The position numbers were made by a program, and so were the translations under genes. Below the pieces are notes generated by a model that saw only the letters and a list, made by a program, of their open reading frames with translations, was not told the DNA's origin and did no database searches. Below, in pieces: positions 28,667 to 36,748 of a stretch of 43,565 nucleotides of DNA. The stretch is from an uncultured Pseudomonadota bacterium (GTDB lineage Bacteria > Pseudomonadota > Gammaproteobacteria > Burkholderiales > Burkholderiaceae_C), in contig CAMFIB010000011.1 in the NCBI GenBank assembly GCA_945952465.1, positions 1 through 43,565 on the forward strand. Direction: 5' to 3'. How positions within the stretch are numbered: the stretch's first letter is position 1; every line of letters starts with the position of its first letter.

Positions 28667-29766
28667 GCCGGCGGCCTCTGCATCGACGGGTATTCGAGGT
28701 TCATCAGCGGCACCGACAGAATGACGGCCGTGCCCTGCTGGCTGGTGGACACGTCGACCCAGCCGCCCACCGTCTGCGCGCGCTCGTGCAGGCCGCGGAT
28801 GCCGAAGGACTTGGGCTTGGCGAGGTCGGCGTCGTGCAAGCCTTTGCCGTTGTCGGCGATCTCCAATGACAGCACGCCGGTGTCGGGCGTCATGTCGATG
28901 GTGACTTCGGTGGCGTGCGCGTGCTTGAAGACGTTGTTGAGCGCTTCCTGCGCGGTGCGGTAGGCCACCTGCTGCACCTCGTCGGGCAGGCTGATGTCTT
29001 CGTGCGTGGTGTGGAACACCGTCTTGATGCCGGTGCGCTTCTCGAAACTGCGGGCCAGCCATTCGATGGCGTGCACCAGGCCCTGGTCGAGCACCGCGGG
29101 CCGCAGGTTGACCATGATGCGCTGCGTGGACTGGATGGCCTGGTCGATGGTCTCGAGCGAGTCGAGCGCGCGGTTGACCACCGCCTCGTCGGTCGCGTGG
29201 CGGCTGATCCACGACACGTCGAACTTCAGTGCGGTGAGCACGCTGCCGATCTCGTCGTGGATCTCGCGGGCAATCGCGGTGCGCTCGGCCTCGATGCTGG
29301 TCTGCAGGTGCCGCGCCAGTTCGGCGATGCGCTGCTGCGACTCGCGCAGCTTCGTGTCAGCCGCCTCGCGGGCGATGAGGTTCTGCGAGGCTTCTATGGC
29401 GCGCTGCAGCGCGGGCCGAAGGCGGTGCAGCCCGTCTTTCAGCACGTAGTCGCTCCCACCTTCGTGCAGCAGCGCGATCGCGGCGGTCTCGCCGATGGCG
29501 CCGGACACGATGATGAACGGCGTGCTGGGCTGGCGCGCCTTCAGCAGCTTGAGCGCGTCGAGCGCGGTGCAGTCGGGCAGGTTGTAGTCGGCCAGCACCG
29601 CGTCATAAGGCTGGGCTTCCAGCGCACGTGTGAAGGCGGCGCGGGTGTCGACCCAGGTGGCCTGCACCGCGAGGCCGTCGCGCTGCAACGCCAACAGCAC
29701 CAGTTCGTGGTCGACCTCGTTGTCTTCGAGGTGCAGAATCTGGAACGGTGGGGAGCCCGGTGGCAT
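28663..29766 (-). CDS. Hybrid sensor kinase: N-terminal receiver plus DesK/NarX-type kinase
   Basis: About 367 residues from ATG 29766; starts up to 29904 are in frame. The N-terminal receiver has LHLEDNEVDHEL, phospho-Asp in AVLADYNLPD, VSGAIGE and Lys in YVLKDGL. A linker coiled coil leads to HisKA_3 with the His in AIAREIHDEIGSVL, then HATPase with RTAQEALNNVFKHAHA, IADNGKGL and GIRGLHERAQTVGG. There is no membrane segment, so it is cytoplasmic and probably receives phosphate or signal from another kinase through its receiver. Confidence 0.93.
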   Translation of the reverse strand: MPPGSPPFQILHLEDNEVDHELVLLALQRDGLAVQATWVDTRAAFTRALEAQPYDAVLADYNLPDCTALDALKLLKARQPSTPFIIVSGAIGETAAIALLHEGGSDYVLKDGLHRLRPALQRAIEASQNLIAREAADTKLRESQQRIAELARHLQTSIEAERTAIAREIHDEIGSVLTALKFDVSWISRHATDEAVVNRALDSLETIDQAIQSTQRIMVNLRPAVLDQGLVHAIEWLARSFEKRTGIKTVFHTTHEDISLPDEVQQVAYRTAQEALNNVFKHAHATEVTIDMTPDTGVLSLEIADNGKGLHDADLAKPKSFGIRGLHERAQTVGGWVDVSTSQQGTAVILSVPLMNLEYPSMQRPPA

Positions 29767-29995
29767 CGGTGCGGGTGGGGTGAACAAAAGTTGTCGATGA
29801 TGCGGGCGAGCAACCTGCTGCGCAATGCCCGATAACCCGAAAGGCATCGTATCCGAACGTGCGGCCGAATCGGCCTTCCCGGTGGGCGATTTCGCTATCG
29901 CCATGGCTTTGCCACAACGCTACCGACCCCAGTCCGGTGAGGCTCGCCGAAGCGGGGCACAATCGTTGTGAACCCAGTACCACGGTCCTCCAGCC

Positions 29996-30445
29996 ATGCC
30001 GAAAGCCAAACTGCCGGTTGCCCTAGCCAGCGAGTCCTGCGACGAGGTCGAGGCCGCGTTCTACGAGGCCATGCGCAACGCCGACATCGAGCGCCTCATG
30101 GCCTGCTGGTCCGACGAGGACGAGGTGGTGTGCGTGCATCCCGGCGGGCCGCGCATCGTCGGGCTGGGCGCGATCCGCGCGTCGTTCGAGGCCATGTTCG
30201 CCACCGGCGGCGTGCTGGCCCGCCCCGAGCGGGTGCGCAGCGTGCCCTCGTTGACGTGCGAGGTGCGCCACGTGCTGGAGCGCATCGAGGTGTTGACCGG
30301 CGATGGCCCGCGCCACGCCTACGCGATCGCCACCAACGTTTACCTGAAGACGGCGCAGGGCTGGCGCCTCGTGGTGCACCACGCCAGCCCCGGCACCGCC
30401 GAAGAGCTGCACGAGGTGACCGACGTGCCTTCCGTGCTGCACTGA
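29996..30445 (+). CDS. SnoaL-like / NTF2-fold protein
   Basis: 149 residues. EVEAAFYEAMRNADIERLMACW, VCVHPGGPRIVGLGAIRASF and the C-terminal YLKTAQGWRLVVHHASPG follow the NTF2-like SnoaL fold, common in small isomerases and in proteins of unknown role. Catalysis cannot be assigned. It is divergent from the kinase and lies six bases upstream of the hydrolase gene. Confidence 0.82.
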   Translation: MPKAKLPVALASESCDEVEAAFYEAMRNADIERLMACWSDEDEVVCVHPGGPRIVGLGAIRASFEAMFATGGVLARPERVRSVPSLTCEVRHVLERIEVLTGDGPRHAYAIATNVYLKTAQGWRLVVHHASPGTAEELHEVTDVPSVLH

Positions 30446-30451
30446 AAGGCA

Positions 30452-31453
30452 ATGGACTACCGCGCGCCCTACTGGCTGCCCGGCGGGCAACTGCAGACGA
30501 TCTGGCCCGCGCTGTGGTCGCGCCGCGTCAGCGGCGCACCGCCACGCTGGACCACGCCCGACGCCGATTTCATTGATGTGGACCACCTCGTCGCGCCGCC
30601 CAGGCCCGCCGGTGCTCCGCTGCTGGTGCTGTTTCACGGCCTCGAAGGTTCGTCGCGCAGCCACTACGCCGAAGCCTTTGCCGACTTCGCCCGCAGCCAC
30701 GGCTGGCGGTATGCCGTGCCACACTTTCGGGGTTGCAGCGGCGAACTGAACCTGGCGCCGCGCGCCTACCACTCCGGCGATTTCGAGGAGATCGGTTGGA
30801 TGCTGGGCCGCTTGCGCGAAACGCTGGACGCGCAGGGCGGCGGCCCCATGATGGCCGTGGGCATCTCGCTCGGCGGCAATGCGCTGCTGCGCTGGGCCGA
30901 GGAGGCCGGCGACAGCGCCGCCCGCACCGTGTCGGCCATTTCTGCCGTCTGCTCGCCGATCGACCTGGCCGCCGGCGGCGACGCGATCGGCCGCGGCTTC
31001 AACCGCCTTGTTTACACCCGCATGTTTCTGCAAACCATGAAGCCCAAGGCCTTGCGCAAGCTGAACCAGCACCCCGGCCTGTTCGACCGCGAGCGCCTGG
31101 TCGCCGCGCGTGACCTCTATGCGTTCGACAACGTCTTCACCGCGCCGCTGCACGGCTTTCGCAACACCGAAGACTACTGGCGGCGTGCGTCGGCGTTGCC
31201 ACACCTCGACCGCATCCGCATCCCGGCGCTGGTGGTCAACCCGCGCAACGACCCTTTCGTGCCAGCGGCCAGCCTGCCGTCGCAGGCCGATGTCGGCGAG
31301 CACGTCACGCTGTGGCAGCCGGCGCATGGCGGCCACGTCGGCTTTCCGCAGGGCGCGCCGCCCGGCCACGTCACGGCCATGCCCGCCGCCGTTGGCCGCT
31401 GGCTGGCCAGCGCGGCGGCGCTGCCAGCCAGCGAGGAGGTGGCCCATGGATGA
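30452..31453 (+). CDS. Alpha/beta hydrolase, YheT family
   Basis: 333 residues. WLPGGQLQTIWPALW is the typical YheT N-terminus. LLVLFHGLEGSSRSHYA forms the oxyanion loop, S139 in VGISLGGN is the nucleophile, with Asp in NPRNDPFV and His in HGGHVGF. These hydrolases are presumed esterases with unknown natural substrates. The end overlaps the next gene by eight bases. Confidence 0.92.
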   Translation: MDYRAPYWLPGGQLQTIWPALWSRRVSGAPPRWTTPDADFIDVDHLVAPPRPAGAPLLVLFHGLEGSSRSHYAEAFADFARSHGWRYAVPHFRGCSGELNLAPRAYHSGDFEEIGWMLGRLRETLDAQGGGPMMAVGISLGGNALLRWAEEAGDSAARTVSAISAVCSPIDLAAGGDAIGRGFNRLVYTRMFLQTMKPKALRKLNQHPGLFDRERLVAARDLYAFDNVFTAPLHGFRNTEDYWRRASALPHLDRIRIPALVVNPRNDPFVPAASLPSQADVGEHVTLWQPAHGGHVGFPQGAPPGHVTAMPAAVGRWLASAAALPASEEVAHG

Positions 31454-31988
31454 CATCGTCAAGCAGGCGATGGCCAAATGGCCCAACGTGCCGCACTGCT
31501 GCGGATGGCTGGGGCTGGACGCCCGCGGCCAGTGGTTCATGCGCGACGACCGGGCGCAGCGCGCCGGCCCCTTCGCCGGCGGCGGGCTGGCCGCGAAAGG
31601 GGCCGTGTTGCGCCACGACAAACTCATCGACTTCATCGGCCGCAACTACCTGGCCGACGACAGCGGCCGGTGGTTCTTTCAGAACGGCCCGCAGCGCGTG
31701 TTCGTCGAGCTGGAAGCCACGCCCTGGGTCTGGCGGGTCGCCGACGGTGACTTCGCGGTGAGCGGCCACACCGGCCAATGTGCCGGCGCCGTCGAGGCCA
31801 GCCTGCTCGACGAGGCCGGCCGGCTCTACCTGCTCACCCAGGCTGGCTTCGGCCTCGTTCACACACTGGACGTTGGCGTGGCAGCCAACGCGGTGGAACA
31901 GGGCTTGTGGGTGCCAGAGGCGGTGCATTCCACCACGCTGCCAGCCCGCTTCGGTTACGTCGTCAGCCCGCAGGCCGTTGCCGGGTGA
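31446..31988 (+). CDS. Conserved protein of unknown function, DUF2946-like context
   Basis: 180 residues. I do not recognise the family with certainty and the label should be read as unknown. The protein is soluble, with a Trp/Phe-rich core (CCGWLGLDARGQWFMRD, GRWFFQNGPQRVFVELEATP) and no signal peptide. Two adjacent cysteines near residue 18 (HCCGW) could bind metal. The ATG lies inside the hydrolase gene (eight-base overlap), so the two are translationally coupled. Confidence 0.7.
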   Translation: MDDIVKQAMAKWPNVPHCCGWLGLDARGQWFMRDDRAQRAGPFAGGGLAAKGAVLRHDKLIDFIGRNYLADDSGRWFFQNGPQRVFVELEATPWVWRVADGDFAVSGHTGQCAGAVEASLLDEAGRLYLLTQAGFGLVHTLDVGVAANAVEQGLWVPEAVHSTTLPARFGYVVSPQAVAG

Positions 31989-31994
31989 CTGTCA

Positions 31995-32058
31995 AAAACA
32001 ATAGCAAACAATCCAGCATTCACGCTGACTGGCGGCAGATTTGATGCTGAAAATCTGC
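31995..32058. repeat. Possible AATAGC-type intergenic repeat
   Basis: The stretch has AATAGC, CACGCTGACTGGCGGCAGATTTG and similar pieces in the same order as the element at 7254-7325. It lies between a stop codon and a terminator. The likeness is partial and judged by eye. Confidence 0.35.
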
Positions 32059-32069
32059 CCCAAAAGCAA

Positions 32070-32094
32070 AAAAGCCGGTCGATGACCGGCTTTT
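32070..32094. terminator. Bidirectional terminator before the cytochrome c gene
   Basis: AAAAGCCGGTC and GACCGGCTTTT pair perfectly around GAT. It serves the plus-strand gene ending at 31988 and the minus-strand cytochrome gene ending at 32117. Confidence 0.88.
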
Positions 32095-32116
32095 GTGTTG
32101 CAGCAGTGAAAACCGC

Positions 32117-32695
32117 TTACTTGCTCGCGGCGGCAGACGCCGGAGCGGCAGCGGCATCACCCGACGCGGCGGGCGCTGCGCCAGCGGCTGCGGCCGGGCG
32201 TTGCGGCTCGGCGAACTTGGCGCCGGCGGCATTGGCCATGTAGACCACGGCACGGCCCACTTCGAGATCGTCGAAATCGCCGCCGCCCTGCGGGCCCATC
32301 GCGCCCTTGCCCTTCAGCGCCGAATTCAGCAGCGCTTCGTAGCCGGTCTTGATGCGCGGCGCCCAGGCGGCCTGGTCGCTGAACTTCGGTGCGCCGGCCA
32401 CGCCCGCGCTGTGGCAGGTCGTGCACTGGGCCTTGAACACTTCTTCGCCGGACTTCAGCGGGCGGTTGGCGTCGCGGATCTCGACGCTGCCGACCTTCTC
32501 GATGCGCGCCTCGATCGACTTCTTTTCGTCGGCCGAACCCACGCCCGGGCCATGCTTCTGGCCGGACGTCACGAAATGCACCAGGGCCACGATGCCAAAC
32601 ACGGGAATGACGAACGCGAAGAAAACCGCGATCAGCAATTGCTTGGGCGTCTTGATCGGGCCGGTGTGTGCGTCGTCGTGGGCGTTGTCGCTCAT
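32117..32695 (-). CDS. Membrane-anchored cytochrome c, c5-like
   Basis: 192 residues. One membrane helix at about 20-43 anchors the protein. The heme site is CTTCH at 91-95 and the likely axial Met is M133 in GKGAMGPQGG. VFKAQCTTCHSAGVAGAPKF with DLEVGRAVVYMANAAG is the small c5-type domain. The tail (160-192) is Ala/Pro-rich. It would carry electrons in the periplasm, for example to a terminal oxidase. Confidence 0.92.
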   Translation of the reverse strand: MSDNAHDDAHTGPIKTPKQLLIAVFFAFVIPVFGIVALVHFVTSGQKHGPGVGSADEKKSIEARIEKVGSVEIRDANRPLKSGEEVFKAQCTTCHSAGVAGAPKFSDQAAWAPRIKTGYEALLNSALKGKGAMGPQGGGDFDDLEVGRAVVYMANAAGAKFAEPQRPAAAAGAAPAASGDAAAAPASAAASK

Positions 32696-32857
32696 GTTGT
32701 CCTCGGTGGCGTGGAATCTGTTATGGATGGGGAATCGCTTGATAGCCCACGATTATAAGGGGCCGCCCCGTGCAAACCCCTAGCGCCGCGCCGCCGCAGC
32801 CGCGTGTGTCGGCTGCCCGCGACGGCCCGCTAGAATGCAAGGTTCGTGACAGCGCAA

Positions 32858-32933
32858 GCGGCTGTAGCTCAGTGGATAGAGTATTGGCCTCCGAAGCCAA
32901 GGGTCGTGGGTTCGATCCCCGCCAGCCGCGCCA
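32858..32933 (+). tRNA. tRNA-Arg (anticodon CCG)
   Basis: The 7-bp acceptor GCGGCTG/CAGCCGC pairs perfectly, the anticodon stem TTGGC/GCCAA closes loop CTCCGAA with anticodon CCG (codon CGG), and the T-arm is GTGGG-TTCGATC-CCCGC. Discriminator G and CCA are encoded. TAGAAT at 32831-32836 could be its -10 box. No terminator is seen before the heme oxygenase gene 45 bases further on. Confidence 0.96.
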
Positions 32934-32978
32934 CCGACGTGTCACGCCAGCCCCGCCGCCTTCGTGCACACTGCGGCC

Positions 32979-33602
32979 ATGGCGCTGGCTCTCCACCTTC
33001 GCACCGCCACCCGCGAGTGGCACGCCCGCGCCGAGCGCGCTGGCGTGATGGGCGCGCTGCTGCGCGGCGATCTGCCGTTGCGTAGCTACCAATCGCTGCT
33101 GCGCAACCTGCATGCGGTCTACGCCGCTCTCGAGCCGGCGCTGGCCCGCCACAGGGAAGCACCCGCGCTGGCCCCGTTGTGGGACGACCGCCTCGCCCGC
33201 CTGCCCGCCCTCACGGCCGACCTCGACGCCCTCGACCCCGACTGGCGCGGCCAACCCCTTGCCACAGTGGCCCGCCATTACGCCGAACGCCTGGCCGACC
33301 TGGACGCTGAACGCCTCGTCGCCCATGCCTACACACGCTACCTCGGCGACCTCAGCGGCGGCCAGGTGCTGCGCCGCCTGGTCGCTGGCCGCTACGGCAT
33401 TGCCGGCCCCGATGGCCTGCGCTTCTACGACTTCGGCGGGCCGAACGCAGTGGCCGCGCTCGCGCAAGGTTTCCGCGTCGCGCTCGACCGGCTGCCCGTT
33501 GGCGCTGCGGGCGCCGCGCGCATCGCCGACGAGGCATGCCGCGCCTTTCGGTTGCACGCCGAATTGTTTGACGAACTTGCACAGGAGCCTGTTCCCCCAT
33601 GA
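32979..33602 (+). CDS. Biliverdin-producing heme oxygenase
   Basis: 207 residues. The proximal heme ligand is H15 in TREWHARAER, and the distal helix is YTRYLGDLSGGQVLRR, the heme oxygenase signature with its flexible glycines. It opens heme to biliverdin, CO and iron. No bacteriophytochrome or heme-uptake gene adjoins it. I favour ATG 32979; GTG 32964 is also in frame. The stop overlaps the next start (ATGA), so it is coupled to the acyl-CoA synthetase. Confidence 0.93.
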   Translation: MALALHLRTATREWHARAERAGVMGALLRGDLPLRSYQSLLRNLHAVYAALEPALARHREAPALAPLWDDRLARLPALTADLDALDPDWRGQPLATVARHYAERLADLDAERLVAHAYTRYLGDLSGGQVLRRLVAGRYGIAGPDGLRFYDFGGPNAVAALAQGFRVALDRLPVGAAGAARIADEACRAFRLHAELFDELAQEPVPP

Positions 33603-35242
33603 CCGCCGCCAACCCCTACAACCAGGATCTCGAACGCAACGCCGCCAACCATGTGCCGCTGTCGCCGCTGAGTTTTCTCGAACGCTCGGCTCGGGTCTAT
33701 CCTGGCCGGATCGCCATCGTGCATGGCGAACTGCGCCAGACCTGGGCGCAGACCTTCGAGCGCTGCCGCCGCCTGGCCAGCGCGCTGGCGCGGCACGGTG
33801 TGGGCGAGGGCGACACCGTGGCGGCGATGCTGCCGAACACGCCGCCGATGTTCGAGGCACACTTCGGCGTGCCGGTGACCGGCGCGGTGTTGAACACGCT
33901 CAACACCCGGCTCGACCCGGCGGCCATTGCCTTCATGCTGGAACACGGCGGCGCCAAGGTGCTGCTGACCGACGGCGAATTCGCCGACACGATCGAGCAG
34001 GCGCTGGCGCTGATGCCCGGCGCGAAACCGCTGGTGATCGATGTGGTCGATGCGCTGTGCGAGGGTGGCCGCCGGATCGGCGGCGTCGAGTACGAGCAGT
34101 TCCTTTCTGGCGGCGACCCGGCCTTCACCTGGCGATTGCCCGGCGACGAATGGGATGCGATCGCGCTGAACTACACCTCGGGCACCACCGGAAACCCCAA
34201 AGGCGTGGTCACGCACCATCGCGGCGCCTACCTGAACGCCGTCTCCAACGTGGTGACTTGGGAAATGCCGCGCCACCCGATCTACCTGTGGACGCTGCCG
34301 ATGTTTCATTGCAACGGCTGGTGTTTCCCCTGGACACTGGCGCTGCAGGCCGGCACCAGCGTCTGCCTGCGCCGCGTCGATCCCGGGCTGATCTTCCCGC
34401 TGATCCGCGATCACCGCGTGTCGCACCTGTGCGGTGCGCCCATCGTCTACGGCATGCTGATCAACGCGCCGGCCGCGCTGCGCGAAGGCATCGCGCATCC
34501 GATCGCGGGCCTGATCGCAGGGGCTGCGCCGCCGGCGGCCATCATCGAAGGCTGCGAGCGCATCGGGCTTGCCATCACCCACGTCTACGGCCTGACCGAG
34601 GTTTACGGGCCGGCGTCGGTCTGCCCGCCGCAGGATGGCTGGGCCGAACTGCCGATCGGCGAGCGCGCCCGGCTGAACGCCCGCCAGGGCGTGGCCTACC
34701 CCTTGCAGGAGGGCATTGCGGTGCTCGACCCGGACACGATGGCGCCGGTGCCGCACGACGGCGAGACCATCGGTGAAATCTTCTTCCGCGGCAACATCGT
34801 CATGAAAGGCTATTTGAAGAACCCCGCCGCCACGCAGGAAGCCTTCGCCGGCGGCTGGTTCCACACCGGCGATCTGGCGGTCACCCACCCCGACGGCTAC
34901 GTGAAGATCAAGGACCGCAGCAAGGACATCATCATTTCCGGCGGTGAAAACATCTCCAGCGTCGAGGTGGAAGACGTGCTGTACCGCCACCCGGCGGTGC
35001 TGGTGGCGGCGGTCGTCGCCCAACCCGACCCGAAATGGGGCGAAGTGCCCTGTGCCTTCGTCGAACTCCGGGAAGGTGCGGATGTTGCGCCCGAGGCGAT
35101 CATCGGATACTGCCGTGAGCACTTGGCGCGGTTCAAGGTGCCCAAGCAGGTGGTGTTCGGGGAGTTGCCCAAGACGTCCACCGGAAAGATTCAGAAATTC
35201 GTGTTGCGCGAGCGGGTACGTTCGGCATCCGCCCTGGAGTAG
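33599..35242 (+). CDS. Acyl-CoA synthetase (AMP-forming)
   Basis: 547 residues. LNYTSGTTGNPKGV is the AMP/P-loop motif; LPMFHCNGWCFPW, HVYGLTEVYGPASV and GWFHTGDLAVTHPDGYVKIKD follow, and the acetylation-type Lys is in KTSTGKIQKF. HCNGW is typical of the fatty-acid/methylmercaptopropionate-CoA ligase-like group. It makes an acyl-CoA from a carboxylate, ATP and CoA. It sits between heme oxygenase and the transporter genes, which suggests it activates the imported acid. Substrate unknown. Confidence 0.92.
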   Translation: MTAANPYNQDLERNAANHVPLSPLSFLERSARVYPGRIAIVHGELRQTWAQTFERCRRLASALARHGVGEGDTVAAMLPNTPPMFEAHFGVPVTGAVLNTLNTRLDPAAIAFMLEHGGAKVLLTDGEFADTIEQALALMPGAKPLVIDVVDALCEGGRRIGGVEYEQFLSGGDPAFTWRLPGDEWDAIALNYTSGTTGNPKGVVTHHRGAYLNAVSNVVTWEMPRHPIYLWTLPMFHCNGWCFPWTLALQAGTSVCLRRVDPGLIFPLIRDHRVSHLCGAPIVYGMLINAPAALREGIAHPIAGLIAGAAPPAAIIEGCERIGLAITHVYGLTEVYGPASVCPPQDGWAELPIGERARLNARQGVAYPLQEGIAVLDPDTMAPVPHDGETIGEIFFRGNIVMKGYLKNPAATQEAFAGGWFHTGDLAVTHPDGYVKIKDRSKDIIISGGENISSVEVEDVLYRHPAVLVAAVVAQPDPKWGEVPCAFVELREGADVAPEAIIGYCREHLARFKVPKQVVFGELPKTSTGKIQKFVLRERVRSASALE

Positions 35243-35253
35243 TTGCGAGCCAT

Positions 35254-36006
35254 ATGTCCGACGACACCATCCTGCAGACGACGGGACTCACCAAGGAATT
35301 CAAGGGGTTCGCGGCCGTTCAGGATGTCAACCTGAAGGTGCAGCGCGGGCATATCCATGCGCTGATCGGGCCCAATGGCGCTGGCAAGACCACCGTCTTC
35401 AACCTGCTGACGCGCTTCCTGGAACCCACGGCCGGCAGCATCCGCTTCAACGGCGTCGACATCACCAACGAGGCGCCGGCGCAGATCGCGCGGCGCGGCA
35501 TCGTGCGCTCCTTCCAAATCTCGGCCACCTTCCCCCACCTCACCGTGCTGGAGAACGTGCGGGTGGCACTGCAGCGCAAACTGGGCACATCGTTCCATTT
35601 CTGGCGCTCCGAGTCATCGCTGAACGTGCTGCGCGATCGCGCGGTGGAGTTGCTGGAGTCGGTCGACCTCGGCGGCTACATCGACAGCGTGACGCTGGAG
35701 CTGCCCTACGGCCGCAAGCGCGCGCTGGAGATAGCCACCACACTGGCGCTGGAGCCGGAGCTGATGCTGCTCGACGAACCCACGCAGGGCATGGGCCACG
35801 AAGACGTCGGCCGCGTCGTGGAACTGATCCGCAAGGTGTCGAAGGGCCGCACCATTCTGATGGTGGAACACAACCTGTCGGTGGTGGAATCGCTGAGCAA
35901 CGTCATCACCGTGCTGCAGCGCGGCTCGGTGTTGGCCGAAGGCCCTTACGCCGTGGTATCCGAAGACCCGCGTGTGCTCGAAGCCTATGTGGGGGTGGCC
36001 GCATGA
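35254..36006 (+). CDS. livG: Branched-chain amino acid-type ABC transporter ATPase LivG
   Basis: 250 residues. Walker A is GPNGAGKT, the signature region is LPYGRKRALEIATTLA and Walker B LMLLDEPTQGMGHED. The N-terminal TKEFKGFAAVQDVNL and RSFQISATFPHLTVLENV are LivG features. In this family the signature LSxGxQ reads LPYGRK, a common variant. It is 11 bases after the synthetase gene and overlaps livF by four. Confidence 0.95.
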   Translation: MSDDTILQTTGLTKEFKGFAAVQDVNLKVQRGHIHALIGPNGAGKTTVFNLLTRFLEPTAGSIRFNGVDITNEAPAQIARRGIVRSFQISATFPHLTVLENVRVALQRKLGTSFHFWRSESSLNVLRDRAVELLESVDLGGYIDSVTLELPYGRKRALEIATTLALEPELMLLDEPTQGMGHEDVGRVVELIRKVSKGRTILMVEHNLSVVESLSNVITVLQRGSVLAEGPYAVVSEDPRVLEAYVGVAA

Positions 36007-36707
36007 GCGCGGCGATGCTGGAGCTGTCGGGGGTGCAGGCCTTTTATGGGGAATCGCATATCCTGCACGGCATCGACCTCGAGGTGCGCAAGGGTGAGCT
36101 GGTCACGCTGCTGGGCCGCAACGGCAGCGGCCGAACCACCACTTTGAAGGCCATCCTCGGGCTGGTCGGCCGGCGCACCGGCACCATCCGTTTCAACGGG
36201 CAGGACATCGCGTCCATGTCGCCGCACCGCATCACGCGGCTCGGCTTGGGCTATTGCCCGGAAGAGCGCGGCATTTTCTCAGGCCTCACCACCGAGGAGA
36301 ACCTGCTGCTGCCGCCGGTGGTGGCCGAGGGCGGCATGGGGCTGGACGAGATCTACGAGATATTTCCCAACCTGCGCGAGCGCCGCAACAGCCCCGGCAC
36401 CCGGCTGTCGGGCGGGGAGCAGCAGATGTTGGCCATGGCCCGCATCCTGCGCACCGGCGCCCGGCTGCTGCTGCTCGACGAGATCACCGAAGGCCTGGCT
36501 CCGGTCATCGTCAAGAAGCTGGGCGAGGTGATCCGGCTGCTGAAGCAGCGCGGCTACACCATCGTGCTGGTGGAACAGAACTTCCGGTTCGCCGCGCCGC
36601 TGGCCGACCGGCACATCGTGCTCGAACACGGCCGCATCGTGGCCACCGTGACGCAAGAAGAACTGCCGACACGCACCGACATGCTCCACGAGCTGCTCGG
36701 GGTTTGA
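36003..36707 (+). CDS. livF: ABC transporter ATPase LivF with Arg in Walker A
   Basis: 234 residues. GLGYCPEERGIFSGLTTEEN, the signature LSGGEQQMLAMAR and Walker B LLLLDEITEGLAP are LivF. Walker A reads GRNGSGRTT: the catalytic Lys is replaced by Arg44 (codon CGA). Partner LivG keeps its Lys. Similar Arg forms occur, as far as I remember, in beta-proteobacterial LivF paralogues, but the effect is not known. It overlaps livG by ATGA. Confidence 0.94.
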   Translation: MSAAMLELSGVQAFYGESHILHGIDLEVRKGELVTLLGRNGSGRTTTLKAILGLVGRRTGTIRFNGQDIASMSPHRITRLGLGYCPEERGIFSGLTTEENLLLPPVVAEGGMGLDEIYEIFPNLRERRNSPGTRLSGGEQQMLAMARILRTGARLLLLDEITEGLAPVIVKKLGEVIRLLKQRGYTIVLVEQNFRFAAPLADRHIVLEHGRIVATVTQEELPTRTDMLHELLGV

Positions 36708-36748
36708 TCGGCACAGGCCTTTTCCCTTGAACCTTGGAGATACAACAG

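Noticed and set aside
32858-32933. tRNA as attachment site of a mobile element
   Set aside because: No integrase, no repeat of the tRNA 3' end and no composition change downstream.
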